A stretch of DNA of 35,484 bases from NCBI GenBank assembly GCA_001970955.1, contig MPUH01000774.1, positions 1-35,484 of the forward strand, given 5' to 3'. Below, piece after piece: positions 1 through 8,847 of this stretch. Position 1 is the first letter of the stretch; each line of letters opens with the position of its first letter. Origin of the DNA: Stentor coeruleus (lineage: Eukaryota; Ciliophora; Heterotrichea; Heterotrichida; Stentoridae). The notes beneath the pieces are model-generated. The model made no database searches and was not told the DNA's origin. It worked only from the letters and a program-made list of their open reading frames with translations. The position numbers and the translations under genes were made by a program.

Positions 1-322
1 TGACTATTATTTGTTTTTTTAAATTTTCTCTTAAGATTGTTCTTGCATCATTGTATAATGGGTCTTCTTTTTTAGATAATAATTAGTTAGTTAGAAAAGA
101 AGCATATGAAAATAATAATTTAAACTGAAAAAACACGAGCTTAAAAATCAAATTATAAATTAAATTATTTCAGCATAATATATATTAACCTTAAAGCATT
201 TTCATTTTTAAAACTTATTATCACAATATCCACTCACCAATATTTAAATATATACATATTAATCAATATTATTCAAATTATCAAAGCACTTATTATCCTC
301 TAAATAAGAACTTAACTAGCTA
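1..322. other. AT-rich intergenic edge
   Basis: No open frame of useful length and no RNA-like block is visible. The stretch lies downstream of the minus-strand CFAP36 gene, so it should contain that gene's 3' flank. The motif TAGTTAGTTAGAAAA (84-98) recurs exactly at 21834-21848. Confidence 0.6.
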
Positions 323-1600
323 TTAGTGCTCAGCTGCTCGCAGTTTGTTTACTACGTTTCTGCGTTTTTCAAGTTCATCTTGGCTGATCACAGGAGGTAA
401 AGGCCCAAGATCTTTTTTAACACTTAAATCAGTTCCTCCATTATTAACATAATTTTTCATTTCATTAGCACGTTCTTCTTGTTTTTTCTTCAACAAAAGT
501 TCTCTCTGCATTTTCAGCCTAGCAGTTCTTTGTTCTAAACTCTCTCCTTTATTCTCTTCAACCTTTTTCTCAGAATATTTTGCTGCAATTTTCTTATTCA
601 TTTCATCAAGATCTTCAGATACTTTAAGTTCGGAAGTCACATCAATTTTATGGAACTGGGACATATCAACATTGGCATCTTTTTTCAAATGAACAGGAGG
701 AAGGTTTCTTTCAGATTCTCTTTTCTTAGCTTCTTCTTCAATTTTCTTCGCTTGTGCTTTTGATTCTTCAAGTCTCATAGCTTCAAGTCTTTTTGTTTCC
801 TCTTCCATTTTCCTTCTCATTTCATCTTCCAATCTCTTATTCTGGGCTCTAAGCTCTTCTTGTCTCTTAAACTCCTCCTCTTCTTTGCGTTTCTGGTCAA
901 TTTCTTTTCTCTTTTGTTCTTCATACACACGTTTTTGCTCTTCTTTCATTTTTGCAACTTTTTCAGCCTCTTTCCTCTGAATTTCCCTAATTATTTCAGC
1001 TTGCCTCACTTTTTCTTCTTCTAATTTCCTCTTATATTCACTTTCACTTTCTTCTATAGCTTTGCGAATCATTTCCTCTTCCTCTTGCTGAATGCGATTT
1101 CTCTCAGCTTCAGCAGCTATTGAAACAGCTATTGCATGCTCTATTTCAGCCTGATCTTTATTACTAGTAGCTTTAATAACCTCTTCCATATTTGCATGCC
1201 CTTCAGTATGCATCATTTGCAAAGCTTCAAGTTCTAGTTCTTTATTCCTTTTTACCATAAGTTTCTTAAAGCTCATGAAATTCAATGTAGCCAGCACCTG
1301 CTCAAAGTATTTTCTATGAGTAGGGTTTTTGAGCCCAGCTTTCACGACTCGGAAGAACATTTCATGACTAGCACCAAGTTCAATGCACATGTTTTCAAGT
1401 AACAAATCAATCATGTCCTGAAATTCCTACCTATTTTCTACCTTATGGATTGTAGTATACTCTAATTTGTTTTCTTCCTCTCCATCAAAAGCATAGCATT
1501 TCTCGTCAATAAAGGACATAATTGGGATTTTCCACCCAGGGCTTGCTAAGAATTGTAGAGTGTAATCGTATAGCCAATCGATTGGAGCTTCTTTAGCCAT
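323..1600 (-). CDS. CFAP36: CFAP36 (CCDC104/BARTL1) homologue, cilia- and flagella-associated protein
   Basis: The protein is 420 aa once a 15-nt intron (1427-1441) is removed. Exon 1 starts at the ATG at 1598-1600 and encodes about 53 residues (start MAKEAPIDWLYDY, later FIDEKCYAFDGEEENKLEYT); without splicing it runs into an in-frame TAG inside the intron. After splicing, residues 1 to about 115 form a BART domain with the family signature of an acidic DGEEENKL stretch followed by HKEFQ and a LLE helix. The rest is a long charged coiled coil rich in Glu, Lys and Arg, with repeated EEE/RKE blocks, ending in a basic tail. In animals the BART domain of CFAP36 binds the ARL3 GTPase and the protein localises to cilia; the same role here is inferred. 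The stop is TAA. Its 5' end is 57 bp from the stop of the next minus-strand gene. Confidence 0.88.
1427..1441 (-). other. 15-nt spliceosomal intron in CFAP36
   Basis: On the minus strand this reads GTAGAAAATAGGTAG. It has GT-AG ends and an in-frame TAG. Removing it joins the exons in frame to give HKEFQDMIDLL, which matches the CFAP36 family at this point (HQE...). The length is typical of heterotrich ciliates. Confidence 0.9.
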
Positions 1601-1657
1601 ATTTTTACTAGATTATACGTGTTATTAAGTTAAGTCTGGGGAAAACAGTAATTTTAA

Positions 1658-2674
1658 CTACATAATGCTCAATGTGCTATCCATAGACCTGAGCTTTTTT
1701 CCATCTTTCCAACAAGCATATTTTACTTCACCATTAGGGTACATATACATTCCTTCACCATGCTGTTTGCCATTTTTCCACCCTCCACTATATTTTTTCC
1801 CATCACCCCATGTGTAAGTCCCTTTGCCATGCTTTTTATCAAAGCGATATTCTCCTTCATATCTTCTCCCATCTTTCCATGTATATACTCCAACACCATG
1901 CATGTTATTGTTAAGCCATTCTCCGATATACTTCCTCCCATCAAGCCATTCATATATCCCTCTACCGCTTATCCGATTTTCAATCCACTGTCCTATATAA
2001 AAACTTCCATCATTCCATACATACTTACCAAAACCATGTTTTTTTCCTTGCTTATAAAAACCTTCATAACGACTGTTATCAGCCCATATCTCACTTCCAT
2101 AGCCATCTTGTAGATCATTTTTCCAGTCGCCAATATATTTTGCCCCATTAACATGAAAATACATACCTTTGCCGTTAGCTTTTTCATCTTTCCAATTGCC
2201 TTCAAATATATCTCCATCTGCATGCCAAAACTTCCCATGGCCGTTAGCTCGATTGTTTCCCCAGAGTCCTTCATATTTCGCTTTATCAGACCAGGTTTGA
2301 GTGCCTACTCCATCTCTACAATTCCCAACCCACTGTCCAATATAAACCGCGCCGCTTCGATATGTATAGGGTGGTCTTTGTTCTCGTTCTTTAGATGTTG
2401 AGATCATTTTGGAAGTCTCTTTGTACTCAGCATTGGAAAATCTTATCTTTTTTCCGTTGTTTTTCAAAATTGTTGCGAACTGTTTTCTTACTTGGTATCC
2501 ACGCCAGCTCGCTTGGATTTTAGTTATTTTTTTAATATTTTCAGATGAAATTACAGGAAAAGAAGGAGTGTAATTAATTTGTGAAGCGCTTTCTTGAAGT
2601 CCTTTTGAATGGTTTAAAGATATTTCAATATTTGAATCAATTTCTCTATTTCCGCAGCAGTTGTTTTGTCCCAT
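1658..2674 (-). CDS. IQ-motif and MORN-repeat protein, probably N-acylated
   Basis: The 338-aa protein begins MGQNNCCGNRE. Gly2 with adjacent cysteines is a plausible myristoylation plus palmitoylation site, so membrane attachment is likely. Around residues 45-65 is an IQ motif (KITKIQASWRGYQVRKQF), a predicted calmodulin-binding helix. From about residue 100 to the end come nine clear 23-residue MORN repeats (pattern YxGxWxxxxxxGxGxxxWxDG) and a partial tenth (YACWKDGKK). MORN arrays act as membrane- or cortex-associated scaffolds in ciliates and apicomplexans. There is no kinase or other catalytic domain, so this is not a PIP5K. The stop is TAG and the ATG is the only sensible start. Several open frames on the opposite strand in this region are by-products of the repeats. 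Confidence 0.9.
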   Translation of the reverse strand: MGQNNCCGNREIDSNIEISLNHSKGLQESASQINYTPSFPVISSENIKKITKIQASWRGYQVRKQFATILKNNGKKIRFSNAEYKETSKMISTSKEREQRPPYTYRSGAVYIGQWVGNCRDGVGTQTWSDKAKYEGLWGNNRANGHGKFWHADGDIFEGNWKDEKANGKGMYFHVNGAKYIGDWKNDLQDGYGSEIWADNSRYEGFYKQGKKHGFGKYVWNDGSFYIGQWIENRISGRGIYEWLDGRKYIGEWLNNNMHGVGVYTWKDGRRYEGEYRFDKKHGKGTYTWGDGKKYSGGWKNGKQHGEGMYMYPNGEVKYACWKDGKKLRSMDSTLSIM

Positions 2675-2801
2675 TTATATATAATCTCAAGCTTTAATTA
2701 CTATGAAAATCCTGAGATTGCTTTTTCTATTTCGAGATGCATAATTTCTGGCTAGGGAGTTAGAAAAATGATAAGCTGTAAAAACACAGAACTTAATAAA
2801 T
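2675..2801. promoter_or_regulatory. Divergent promoter region between MORN and LpxB-like genes
   Basis: The 127 bp between two ATG codons pointing away from each other must hold both 5' UTRs and both promoters. No TATA or other known motif is convincing in this AT-rich context. Confidence 0.5.
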
Positions 2802-4289
2802 ATGCTGAGTAAAGTGCTACGTCAGTTTAGCTCTGGCCATGTCGTTTGTGTATTGGCAAACTCGCAAAAAGCTGATAGAGTGGGTACAGAGCTTATGAAG
2901 AACTTAAAAAAGCTTAGTGGAGGTGAGATCAAATTTATAGGTTCAGGAGGCGAAGGTATGAAAGGTGAAGGTTTAGAAGCCTTTTACTCAACAAAAGTAT
3001 TTCACCCAAAACCTTTTGTCCCATTTAGAGGAGCAGTTTCTGATGAAGGGAACCTGTGGTTGTGGCTGAAGATCAATCCAGTGACAAAAAGCTACACCAG
3101 GCCTATGCATGAAGTCTTGAAGTATATAAAAGAAAATGATTTGGTACAAAAAATCCAGAACTACAGGCCTGGACTGATCTTGACTCTTGATCATGACATT
3201 CTGAGCTTCAAAATCCATAGGCAGGTTGCTCAAGCTTATAAGAGCACTTCTTTGATCAGACCAAAACAAGTTCACTATGGGAGATTTATTAACCGTTATG
3301 CTCCTTATCAATTGGATTACTTAGACCATGTTCTCTATACAATTCCAATTGAGCCCCGTGACTGGAATAATTTCAAGTTCCCCAGTACATACATTGGCCA
3401 AAGTGCTTTTGAAAAAGCTTATCGGTTCTTATTAGAAAGAAATGGTGGTGACCACCTACTGACTTCAAACTCAGTAAAAGTTAACAGAGATCATTTTTAC
3501 TCAGAAACCGAGCAATATATTGAAGCTGAAAGAAATACTTTCAGAAAAGCTCACAACATTCCTGACTCAGCTACAGTCCTGTTCTTTGCCCCAGGGAGCA
3601 ATTCTTCTGAGGTTCAATGGACTCTTCCTATCCTCAACAAAACCGCTAATAAATTTGTCGATCATCATGTCAAAGCTTCTAATGGTCAGAAAACCCCTGA
3701 TGATTTCTGTGTTGTCATCCCTACTAATGAAAGCACCTTCAAGCATGTTAATGATATCGTTAAAGTTCAAGGTTGGAGATGTAGAACTATAGTCTTAGAA
3801 GGAGATGAGCAGAAAAGGTCAGCTCAAGCTGGAAGTGACTTAGCTATAAGCCATAATGGAGATATCGTGACTGAATGTTTAGTAAATCAGCTTTCAACTG
3901 TGGTCATTCAAAACATGAGGAAACTTGAGTTTTACTTTGTTTTAGCATGGAACCGTTTCAATAACGACATGAACATCATAGCTGATGGTGATTTGTTCCC
4001 TGAAGTCTATGAGGGACAATGCCATGCTGATAAACTTCTCTTGCTTTTGAATAAATGGTATGAAAGCCCGGCGCATAAGTTCTGGCCACTACAAGGATTT
4101 GAGTCTCACATCCATAGAATGCTCCCTATGAAGACCCGTGAAATGGGTATGGGGACCCACCACGAGTACTATTCTCCAGATAATCTGTTTAGTAACACTA
4201 TCTGGGAATTCTTGAAACAAGTACCTCAAAGGCCCTTCGCTGAGGACCAAAACTTATTCATCCAAAATTTATCCCCTAAAAGCGCTTAG
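2802..4289 (+). CDS. LPXB: LpxB-like (GT19) glycosyltransferase, probably mitochondrial
   Basis: The 495-aa protein starts MLSKVLRQFSSG, which looks like a mitochondrial presequence. The body follows the lipid-A-disaccharide synthase (LpxB) plan. GSGGEGM near residue 47 corresponds to LpxB GxGGxxM. A RPGLILTLDHDILSFKIHR segment corresponds to the PDxxIxIDSPDFNxRLA region. VHYGRFINRYAPYQLDYLDHVLYTIPIEP and FPSTYIGQS correspond to the HYVSPSVWAW/FPFE/FVGHP region. FAPGSNSSEVQWTLPI (about 263) matches LLPGSRxxEVxxxLP, and SDLAISHNGDIVTECL (about 345) matches SDLAxxxSGTATLE. In bacteria LpxB joins UDP-diacylglucosamine to lipid X. The WAW and HP signatures are not conserved and GTAT is replaced by GDIV, so the same reaction cannot be assumed. 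Plants and some protists carry mitochondrial LpxB-type proteins. The stop is TAG. Confidence 0.8.
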   Translation: MLSKVLRQFSSGHVVCVLANSQKADRVGTELMKNLKKLSGGEIKFIGSGGEGMKGEGLEAFYSTKVFHPKPFVPFRGAVSDEGNLWLWLKINPVTKSYTRPMHEVLKYIKENDLVQKIQNYRPGLILTLDHDILSFKIHRQVAQAYKSTSLIRPKQVHYGRFINRYAPYQLDYLDHVLYTIPIEPRDWNNFKFPSTYIGQSAFEKAYRFLLERNGGDHLLTSNSVKVNRDHFYSETEQYIEAERNTFRKAHNIPDSATVLFFAPGSNSSEVQWTLPILNKTANKFVDHHVKASNGQKTPDDFCVVIPTNESTFKHVNDIVKVQGWRCRTIVLEGDEQKRSAQAGSDLAISHNGDIVTECLVNQLSTVVIQNMRKLEFYFVLAWNRFNNDMNIIADGDLFPEVYEGQCHADKLLLLLNKWYESPAHKFWPLQGFESHIHRMLPMKTREMGMGTHHEYYSPDNLFSNTIWEFLKQVPQRPFAEDQNLFIQNLSPKSA

Positions 4290-4308
4290 CTAGGATAATA
4301 ATTTAAAG

Positions 4309-4857
4309 ATGCGCCGCCAACCTCTTGACCGGTTTGCTATGTGGGATACCTCAAAAACTCATGACGAAAATGTTTCACGGAGGACACAAAATCATAGACA
4401 AGCGTTGATTGAACAAAAAAGGTTCTTCAATAACATGGACTATAGAGACTATGAATTAGCTAAAGAAGCTGAAGCAATATATGGAAAGCATGATGATTGG
4501 GTTTATGAAGAAAACGAGGATATGGACCAAGAACAAGAAATGCCTGAACTTCTTCCTGAGTCTCCTGAAGATTATTCTGAGTTTTATGAGTCAATCGAAT
4601 TTCAATGCCCAAGTCTTGTGTGTTTAGGGTATATAAAAATAGCAAATCAAGGTGAGTATAATTGTACTAATAATGAATGTCCTGTGAAGATAAACTTTTT
4701 AGTGGTGCCTGTGGATCTAAAGCAACTGATTGAGAGACTTAAAGCTAAATATGTTGAGCATAAGAAGACTGGATGCTCCTATATTCCTAAGCCTATATCT
4801 TATGAAGGGAATTTGTGTATAACTTGCTGGTTTTGTGAATGTAATTTACTTATATAA
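4309..4857 (+). CDS. RPAIN: RPA-interacting protein (RPAIN/RIP) family
   Basis: The 182-aa protein has three parts. The basic N-terminus (RRQPLDRFAMWDTSKTH) could be a short basic binding helix like the RPAIN N-terminal module. The centre is acidic (about residues 60-90). The C-terminal zinc-binding region (about 98-182) has paired cysteines in CPSLVC, CTNNEC and GCSY, and ends CITCWFCECNLLI. The order CxxC-type knuckle, L(I)xRL...HxxxC, LxxxCxxC...xxI matches the RPAIN C-terminal domain (human ending LLMSCLACDTWAVI). In animals RPAIN carries replication protein A into the nucleus; that role here is inferred. The first knuckle is CxxxxC rather than CxxC, which is unusual. The ATG is 19 bp after the LpxB-like stop and in a different frame. 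Confidence 0.72.
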   Translation: MRRQPLDRFAMWDTSKTHDENVSRRTQNHRQALIEQKRFFNNMDYRDYELAKEAEAIYGKHDDWVYEENEDMDQEQEMPELLPESPEDYSEFYESIEFQCPSLVCLGYIKIANQGEYNCTNNECPVKINFLVVPVDLKQLIERLKAKYVEHKKTGCSYIPKPISYEGNLCITCWFCECNLLI

Positions 4858-4884
4858 GGTAGAATCAAAATAATTCTTAAGTAA

Positions 4885-5388
4885 ATGCTGAATATACCTG
4901 AGAAAAACCATAGTAGGTATAGTAGGAAAAGAGCTATGACGAAAAACTTTGATTATGATCATATAAGTGGATGGGAATCAAGTTTTGCCTTTATACTATC
5001 AGCAAAAGAGCTTAATGAGAAGAAAAAATGCAGGTTTTCATTGGACTTAACTACCAAGCCACAGAGAAAGATGCATGCTGATCATGTGCAGGCTGTTTCC
5101 GCTAAGAATAGTTTGAAAGTGTTTTCAGAAAAAAATAGCCCAAGTCCTGTAAGGAACAAATCTTATAAAATTGAGTCAATTGTTGATAGTTTTGGGAAAT
5201 TGAATAAAGCTAATAGAAATTTACCACCTTTGAAACTTGCGATTTGCAGTAATCAATATATTAATGCTGGAAAGGAACGGACAATTGAAGCTTTTTTGAA
5301 TAGAAGTAAAGTTAAAGTTAAGACGTCTAAAAAAATTAGAAATTTGATAGAATCACCACAAAAAATCATAAATATCATAAATATCTAA
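4885..5388 (+). CDS. Small basic protein of unknown function
   Basis: The 167-aa protein is very rich in Lys, Arg, Asn and Ser. It has no recognised domain, signal peptide or membrane segment. Features worth noting are a C-terminal LPPLKLAICSNQYIN segment, a K-rich SKVKVKTSKKIRNLIESPQK stretch and an IINIINI end. The start lies 27 bp after the RPAIN-like stop in the same frame, but two TAA codons separate them, so it is not an extension unless translation reads through. Base composition is like neighbouring coding DNA. It could be a genuine lineage-specific protein; nothing else supports it. Confidence 0.6.
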   Translation: MLNIPEKNHSRYSRKRAMTKNFDYDHISGWESSFAFILSAKELNEKKKCRFSLDLTTKPQRKMHADHVQAVSAKNSLKVFSEKNSPSPVRNKSYKIESIVDSFGKLNKANRNLPPLKLAICSNQYINAGKERTIEAFLNRSKVKVKTSKKIRNLIESPQKIINIINI

Positions 5389-5539
5389 TCAAATATTGTA
5401 ATATAATTTTGACTAATTTTAAAATAATTTAAATATTTATAGATATTTTAGTTTTATAGATTTTTTGAATAAACAATGGTTTAATAGAGGATAGTAAGAA
5501 GAAAAAGAAGAAATAACTATTATTAGTTAGGGATTCCTA

Positions 5540-5976
5540 AATACAATCTTGCTCGCTACAAAAAGAATTCACATTGGTAGCCTATACCTGTGAACGAGCA
5601 AGGACTTACGCCAGCAGCTAATTATTCATTGTTCATCACAAGGCGGGATGATACACTTGTGAGTGGTCAGTTCTCCCACCACTCGCTCAACGCCGAGCAA
5701 TTGGCATAGATTCACTTATTATTCATGTGCTCCGCAGCCTTATCAGCACTCTCATGATTCTTAGGCATTTGCTCTTTCGCTCTTGCCTTTTGATATATCC
5801 ACCGAGGTTTGGATACATCGAGATGATAGATCAGGGCTCATAAGAATAGTCTGTCAAGAAAACTGCCAAGCCCTTACCTACGGTAGGTATCACTAGGCTT
5901 CAGTTCTCCACAAAACCTTCTTTGTTAGGTCGGCCTTATCGGAGCACCATCTCCTAAATGACTAAAGACATATTTT
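5540..5976. ncRNA. Candidate structured non-coding RNA locus (two related modules)
   Basis: The block is clearly GC-richer than the flanks and has stops in all frames. It is full of strong hairpins. CTTGCTCG (5548-5555), TTCACA (5568-5573) and GGTA (5576-5579) pair with TACC (5585-5588), TGTGAA (5589-5594) and CGAGCAAG (5595-5602), making one 18-bp compound stem. TCACAAG (5636-5642) pairs with CTTGTGA (5656-5662), and GTGGT (5663-5667) with ACCAC (5678-5682). AACTG, AAGCC and ACCTA (5861-5880) pair with TAGGT, GGCTT and CAGTT (5884-5905). Three motifs occur twice in the same order: CAAGnnCTTAC (5599, 5867), TCAGTTCTCC (5667, 5900) and GCCTTATC (5737, 5933). On the plus strand the second module ends at TTTTTT (5971-5976), a possible Pol III stop; on the minus strand a T5 run lies at 5562-5558. 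I could not match it to 5S, SRP, RNase P/MRP, U1-U6 or U3 RNA. The strand is undecided. Confidence 0.55.
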
Positions 5977-6101
5977 TTCGATAGACCCACACATAATATT
6001 TACAATAAATTAGAAATTTCCCTAATCCTTTAATAATTTTGATAAATAACTTTATTCAATCATACTTTGCTAGTTTCTTGTATAACATACCTGCTTTTAA
6101 C

Positions 6102-6116
6102 GTGAGCACGTCTCAC
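6102..6116. other. Short inverted repeat upstream of kinesin ATG
   Basis: GTGAG (6102-6106), a CACGT loop and CTCAC (6112-6116) form a 5-bp hairpin, ending 24 bp before the kinesin start codon. It may fold in the 5' UTR. A function is not shown. Confidence 0.35.
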
Positions 6117-6140
6117 TAATATTTTACCAATAAAAAATTC

Positions 6141-8198
6141 ATGGCAAATTACAAAAACGGAGAAACAAACCTCGATGATGTCCTTCAAGAATACAATGAG
6201 TAAAACTTAATCAGATTCAAAGCCCAATCAAAAGAATACGAAGAATTCCTTGAAGCTGACATTCAAGAAAAAGATAACAAAATTGAAGATCTCTTAAACA
6301 CTATCGAAAAATTGAAAGATGATAACTCAGAATTAAGGAAAAAATACGAAAAAGATGAAATGGAAATATCAAAGCTCTTGAACGAAGTCGATATTATAAA
6401 GAAAAAACTGAAATGGTATGAAGAACAGAAACGCGACTTAGAAGTCCTAAATGATCAATGGGAACGATCAGCCCGAGTCTTAGAGTATTCAAAACAAGAG
6501 CTCGAAGAAAGGCTGACCCAAGCAGAAGAAATAGCAATCATATACAAAGAAGAAATAGAAGAGCTTTCAATAAATAAAGAAATCGAAATGCAAAGATTAA
6601 AAGATCAATGCAATGAACTCAAACAAGAATTGTCCATAGTCACAGTAGAAAAAGCTGATCTTAACAGAACTTTCAATAAAAACAAAGTGGAAATTGTCAC
6701 TTTAAATGAAGGAATATCAATCCCTCCAAAACCTAAATCAAGAAACCATTCAAAAAGTTCATCAAAAATACCTTCAAGAGGACATTCAAGGAAGAATTCG
6801 AATGAGTCTAATGATTGCAGTCAATCTGTTAAAGTTGTTGTAAGAGTCAGACCTCCGCTTAAAGCGGAAAATTGGGATAAAAATGCTCTGAATATTTCAC
6901 AGAATACAATATGTGTTAAAGAGAGTAAAAATAAAAATACTGATAGCAAAACTTTTGAGTTTGAGAATATTGTCTTTCCTGATCAAAATGAAGATGCTTT
7001 ATTCGCTCAGATTAAAGAAAGTGTGTCTCATGTAGCTTATGGTAAAAACGCTTGTGTCATGGCTTATGGGCAGACTGGATCAGGGAAAACTTACACAATG
7101 AATAGCATTATTCATAAAGCAGTAGATAAACTACGGATTATAGAAAATGCTGAAGTGACAATCCAGTGCCTTGAAGTCTACAACGAACAAGTTAAAAACC
7201 TTATCTTGACAGATCAAAACATAAAAAATCCTAAAGACCCAATGGAAGGCAGTGAAATCAAACTGAAAGTAGACTGGGCTGAGCAAGCCCTAGAAATCAT
7301 AAACGAAGCAATCAGTAGAAGAACAACCAAATTCACTGACTGCAACGAGCGAAGTTCCCGTAGCCATGCAATTTATACATTAAACTTTTACACAAATGAC
7401 TATCATTCAAAAATCCAGTTCGTAGACCTAGCTGGTAGTGAAAGGGTGGGCAAAAGCAATGTATCTGGAGAAACCCTCAAAGAAGCCCTACTAATAAACA
7501 AATCACTGTCAGCATTGCAAGATGTAATTTCTGCTTTGGAAAACAAACAAAAGCATGTTCCTTATCGGAACTCAATGCTCACAAAACTCCTTCAGCCTAC
7601 GCTTGGAGGCAGTCAAAGCGCTGTTAATATGATTTTCAATTGCAGCCCGAGCAATGAAAGCTTAAATGAAACAGTCTGTACTTTAGCTCTTGCATCGAGG
7701 GTTAAAGCTGTAGACCTTGGGTTTTTCATTAGAAAAAATCTTAAAACCAAGGAGGTTGAAAGGACTTTGAGTCTTTTAGAAAAAGAAAGATTAGAAAAAA
7801 ATAACATTTTAAGGACACTTGATAAACTTCAACGAGATCTAGAAAGTTACCAATTTGCTGTGAAAGATCGAGATAACAAAATTGCAATGCTTAATAGCAA
7901 AATTAAACTTAGAGACAAAGCGTATCAAGAAGTCAAGACGACTAAGCCAAAAATTGAAATTACAAAGACGATGGATAGTCCAAATAGTACTAATTCTTTA
8001 TTGAACAAAGCAAAGTTACGAAGTGCGATGAACAAAAGTAAAAATAAAAATTTGTTATGTTTGAATATTAAAGATATTGGAAGGGTTGTTAGCCTTAGTC
8101 CTTCTAATCCAATGCTAAAAACAGTAGGTAGTACACTTAAGCCCACAAGGATTCCTACGCCTAGTTTTACTTGTTTGAGGCTTAATCAGTGTTTTTAA
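6141..8198 (+). CDS. Kinesin with internal motor, kinesin-14-like layout
   Basis: The protein is 680 aa after removing a 15-nt intron (6200-6214). The first exon starts at the ATG at 6141 and would stop at TAA inside the intron; spliced, it continues the N-terminal coiled coil (residues about 20-195), followed by a Ser/Lys/His-rich linker. The motor spans about 223-516: SVKVVVRVRPP, P-loop AYGQTGSGKTYTM (core 305-312), switch I NERSSRSH, switch II DLAGSER, then NKSLSALQDVISAL and HVPYRNSMLTKLLQPTLGG. A second coiled coil and a basic tail follow. An N-terminal coil before the motor suggests kinesin-14, but the VVVRVRPP opening and the 160-aa region after the motor are not diagnostic. The motor is short (about 295 aa against roughly 330-350 usually): the usual GIIPR segment after the P-loop reads SIIHKAVDKL and is compressed. 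Nucleotide-binding residues look intact. The stop is TAA. Confidence 0.93.
6200..6214 (+). other. 15-nt spliceosomal intron in the kinesin gene
   Basis: The intron reads GTAAAACTTAATCAG, with GT-AG ends and an in-frame TAA. Its removal rejoins Asn-Glu-Phe-Lys in frame and extends the protein 52 residues upstream to an ATG at 6141. Confidence 0.85.
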
Positions 8199-8847
8199 AT
8201 ATTTTTATTTTTGGTAGATATAGTGTTTGATTATGGTTTTAGAGTTATTGTGTGAAGATTTATAGGATTTTATGTTGAATAGAATGTTTTGGCTGGGTGG
8301 TGAGTGATTGGAAGAGGTTTAGAGAGATTGTGAGGTGAAAATTTATTGTTGAGAGTTTTTTGAGGAATTTTTAGTTAGAAGCAATTGAGAGGCTATTGCT
8401 TGATTATTTAAATAATAGTTCTATTTTTATGATAGATAAGTATGAGTTAAATCATTTTAGTTTGACTTAAATGCTAGTTGTGCTTGATGGAGATTTAAAA
8501 GAAAAGCTAGTCAGCTTCTAAAGTTCACTTTTAAGAGTTTTTTTAATTGGGCTAATACACCTTAAATTTCTAAGAAATCTCAAAACTTAACTAATTTTTA
8601 TTTTATAAAATATATAAGCATGATTCATAATTTGCCTTAGAATATCCATGTGAAAATCATATTTTCGGATTTAGTATATTCATAGCATTTATTCATTAAT
8701 TATTATAACCAAAAAAGTATACAAATAAGCATCTTTGTTTTAAATTGACTCTTTAAGTCAAGAATACTTTTTATGATTGATAATAAAATGTCATCAAGCC
8801 AAGCTATAAAATTCTATTAAGATCCTAATTTCTCTAATTTTATATAA
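8199..8847. other. Intergenic region with C-free 3' flank
   Basis: No gene is seen. The first 183 bp after the kinesin stop (8199-8381) contain a single C and about 53 G on the coding strand. The remainder is ordinary AT-rich DNA leading to the next ATG. Confidence 0.7.

Noticed and set aside
1723-2401. Several open frames overlapping the MORN gene on both strands
   Set aside because: They are by-products of the 69-bp MORN periodicity; Met/Ile/Phe-rich without domains.
2988-3792. Open frames overlapping the LpxB-like gene
   Set aside because: Shadow frames; the main frame matches a known family along its length.
5519-5535. Minus strand TCCCTAACTAA as a telomere template
   Set aside because: It contains only one partial repeat and breaks the CCCTAACA register.
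5921-5950. GGTCGG...CGGAGCA similarity to SRP RNA helix 8
   Set aside because: The partner strand and the 3' part of helix 5 do not fit before the T-run; too little sequence remains.
5900-5976. Resemblance of the minus strand near CTCCGATAAGG to 5S rRNA
   Set aside because: Only a short stretch matches; the 5' half and the characteristic GCCATAC region are absent.
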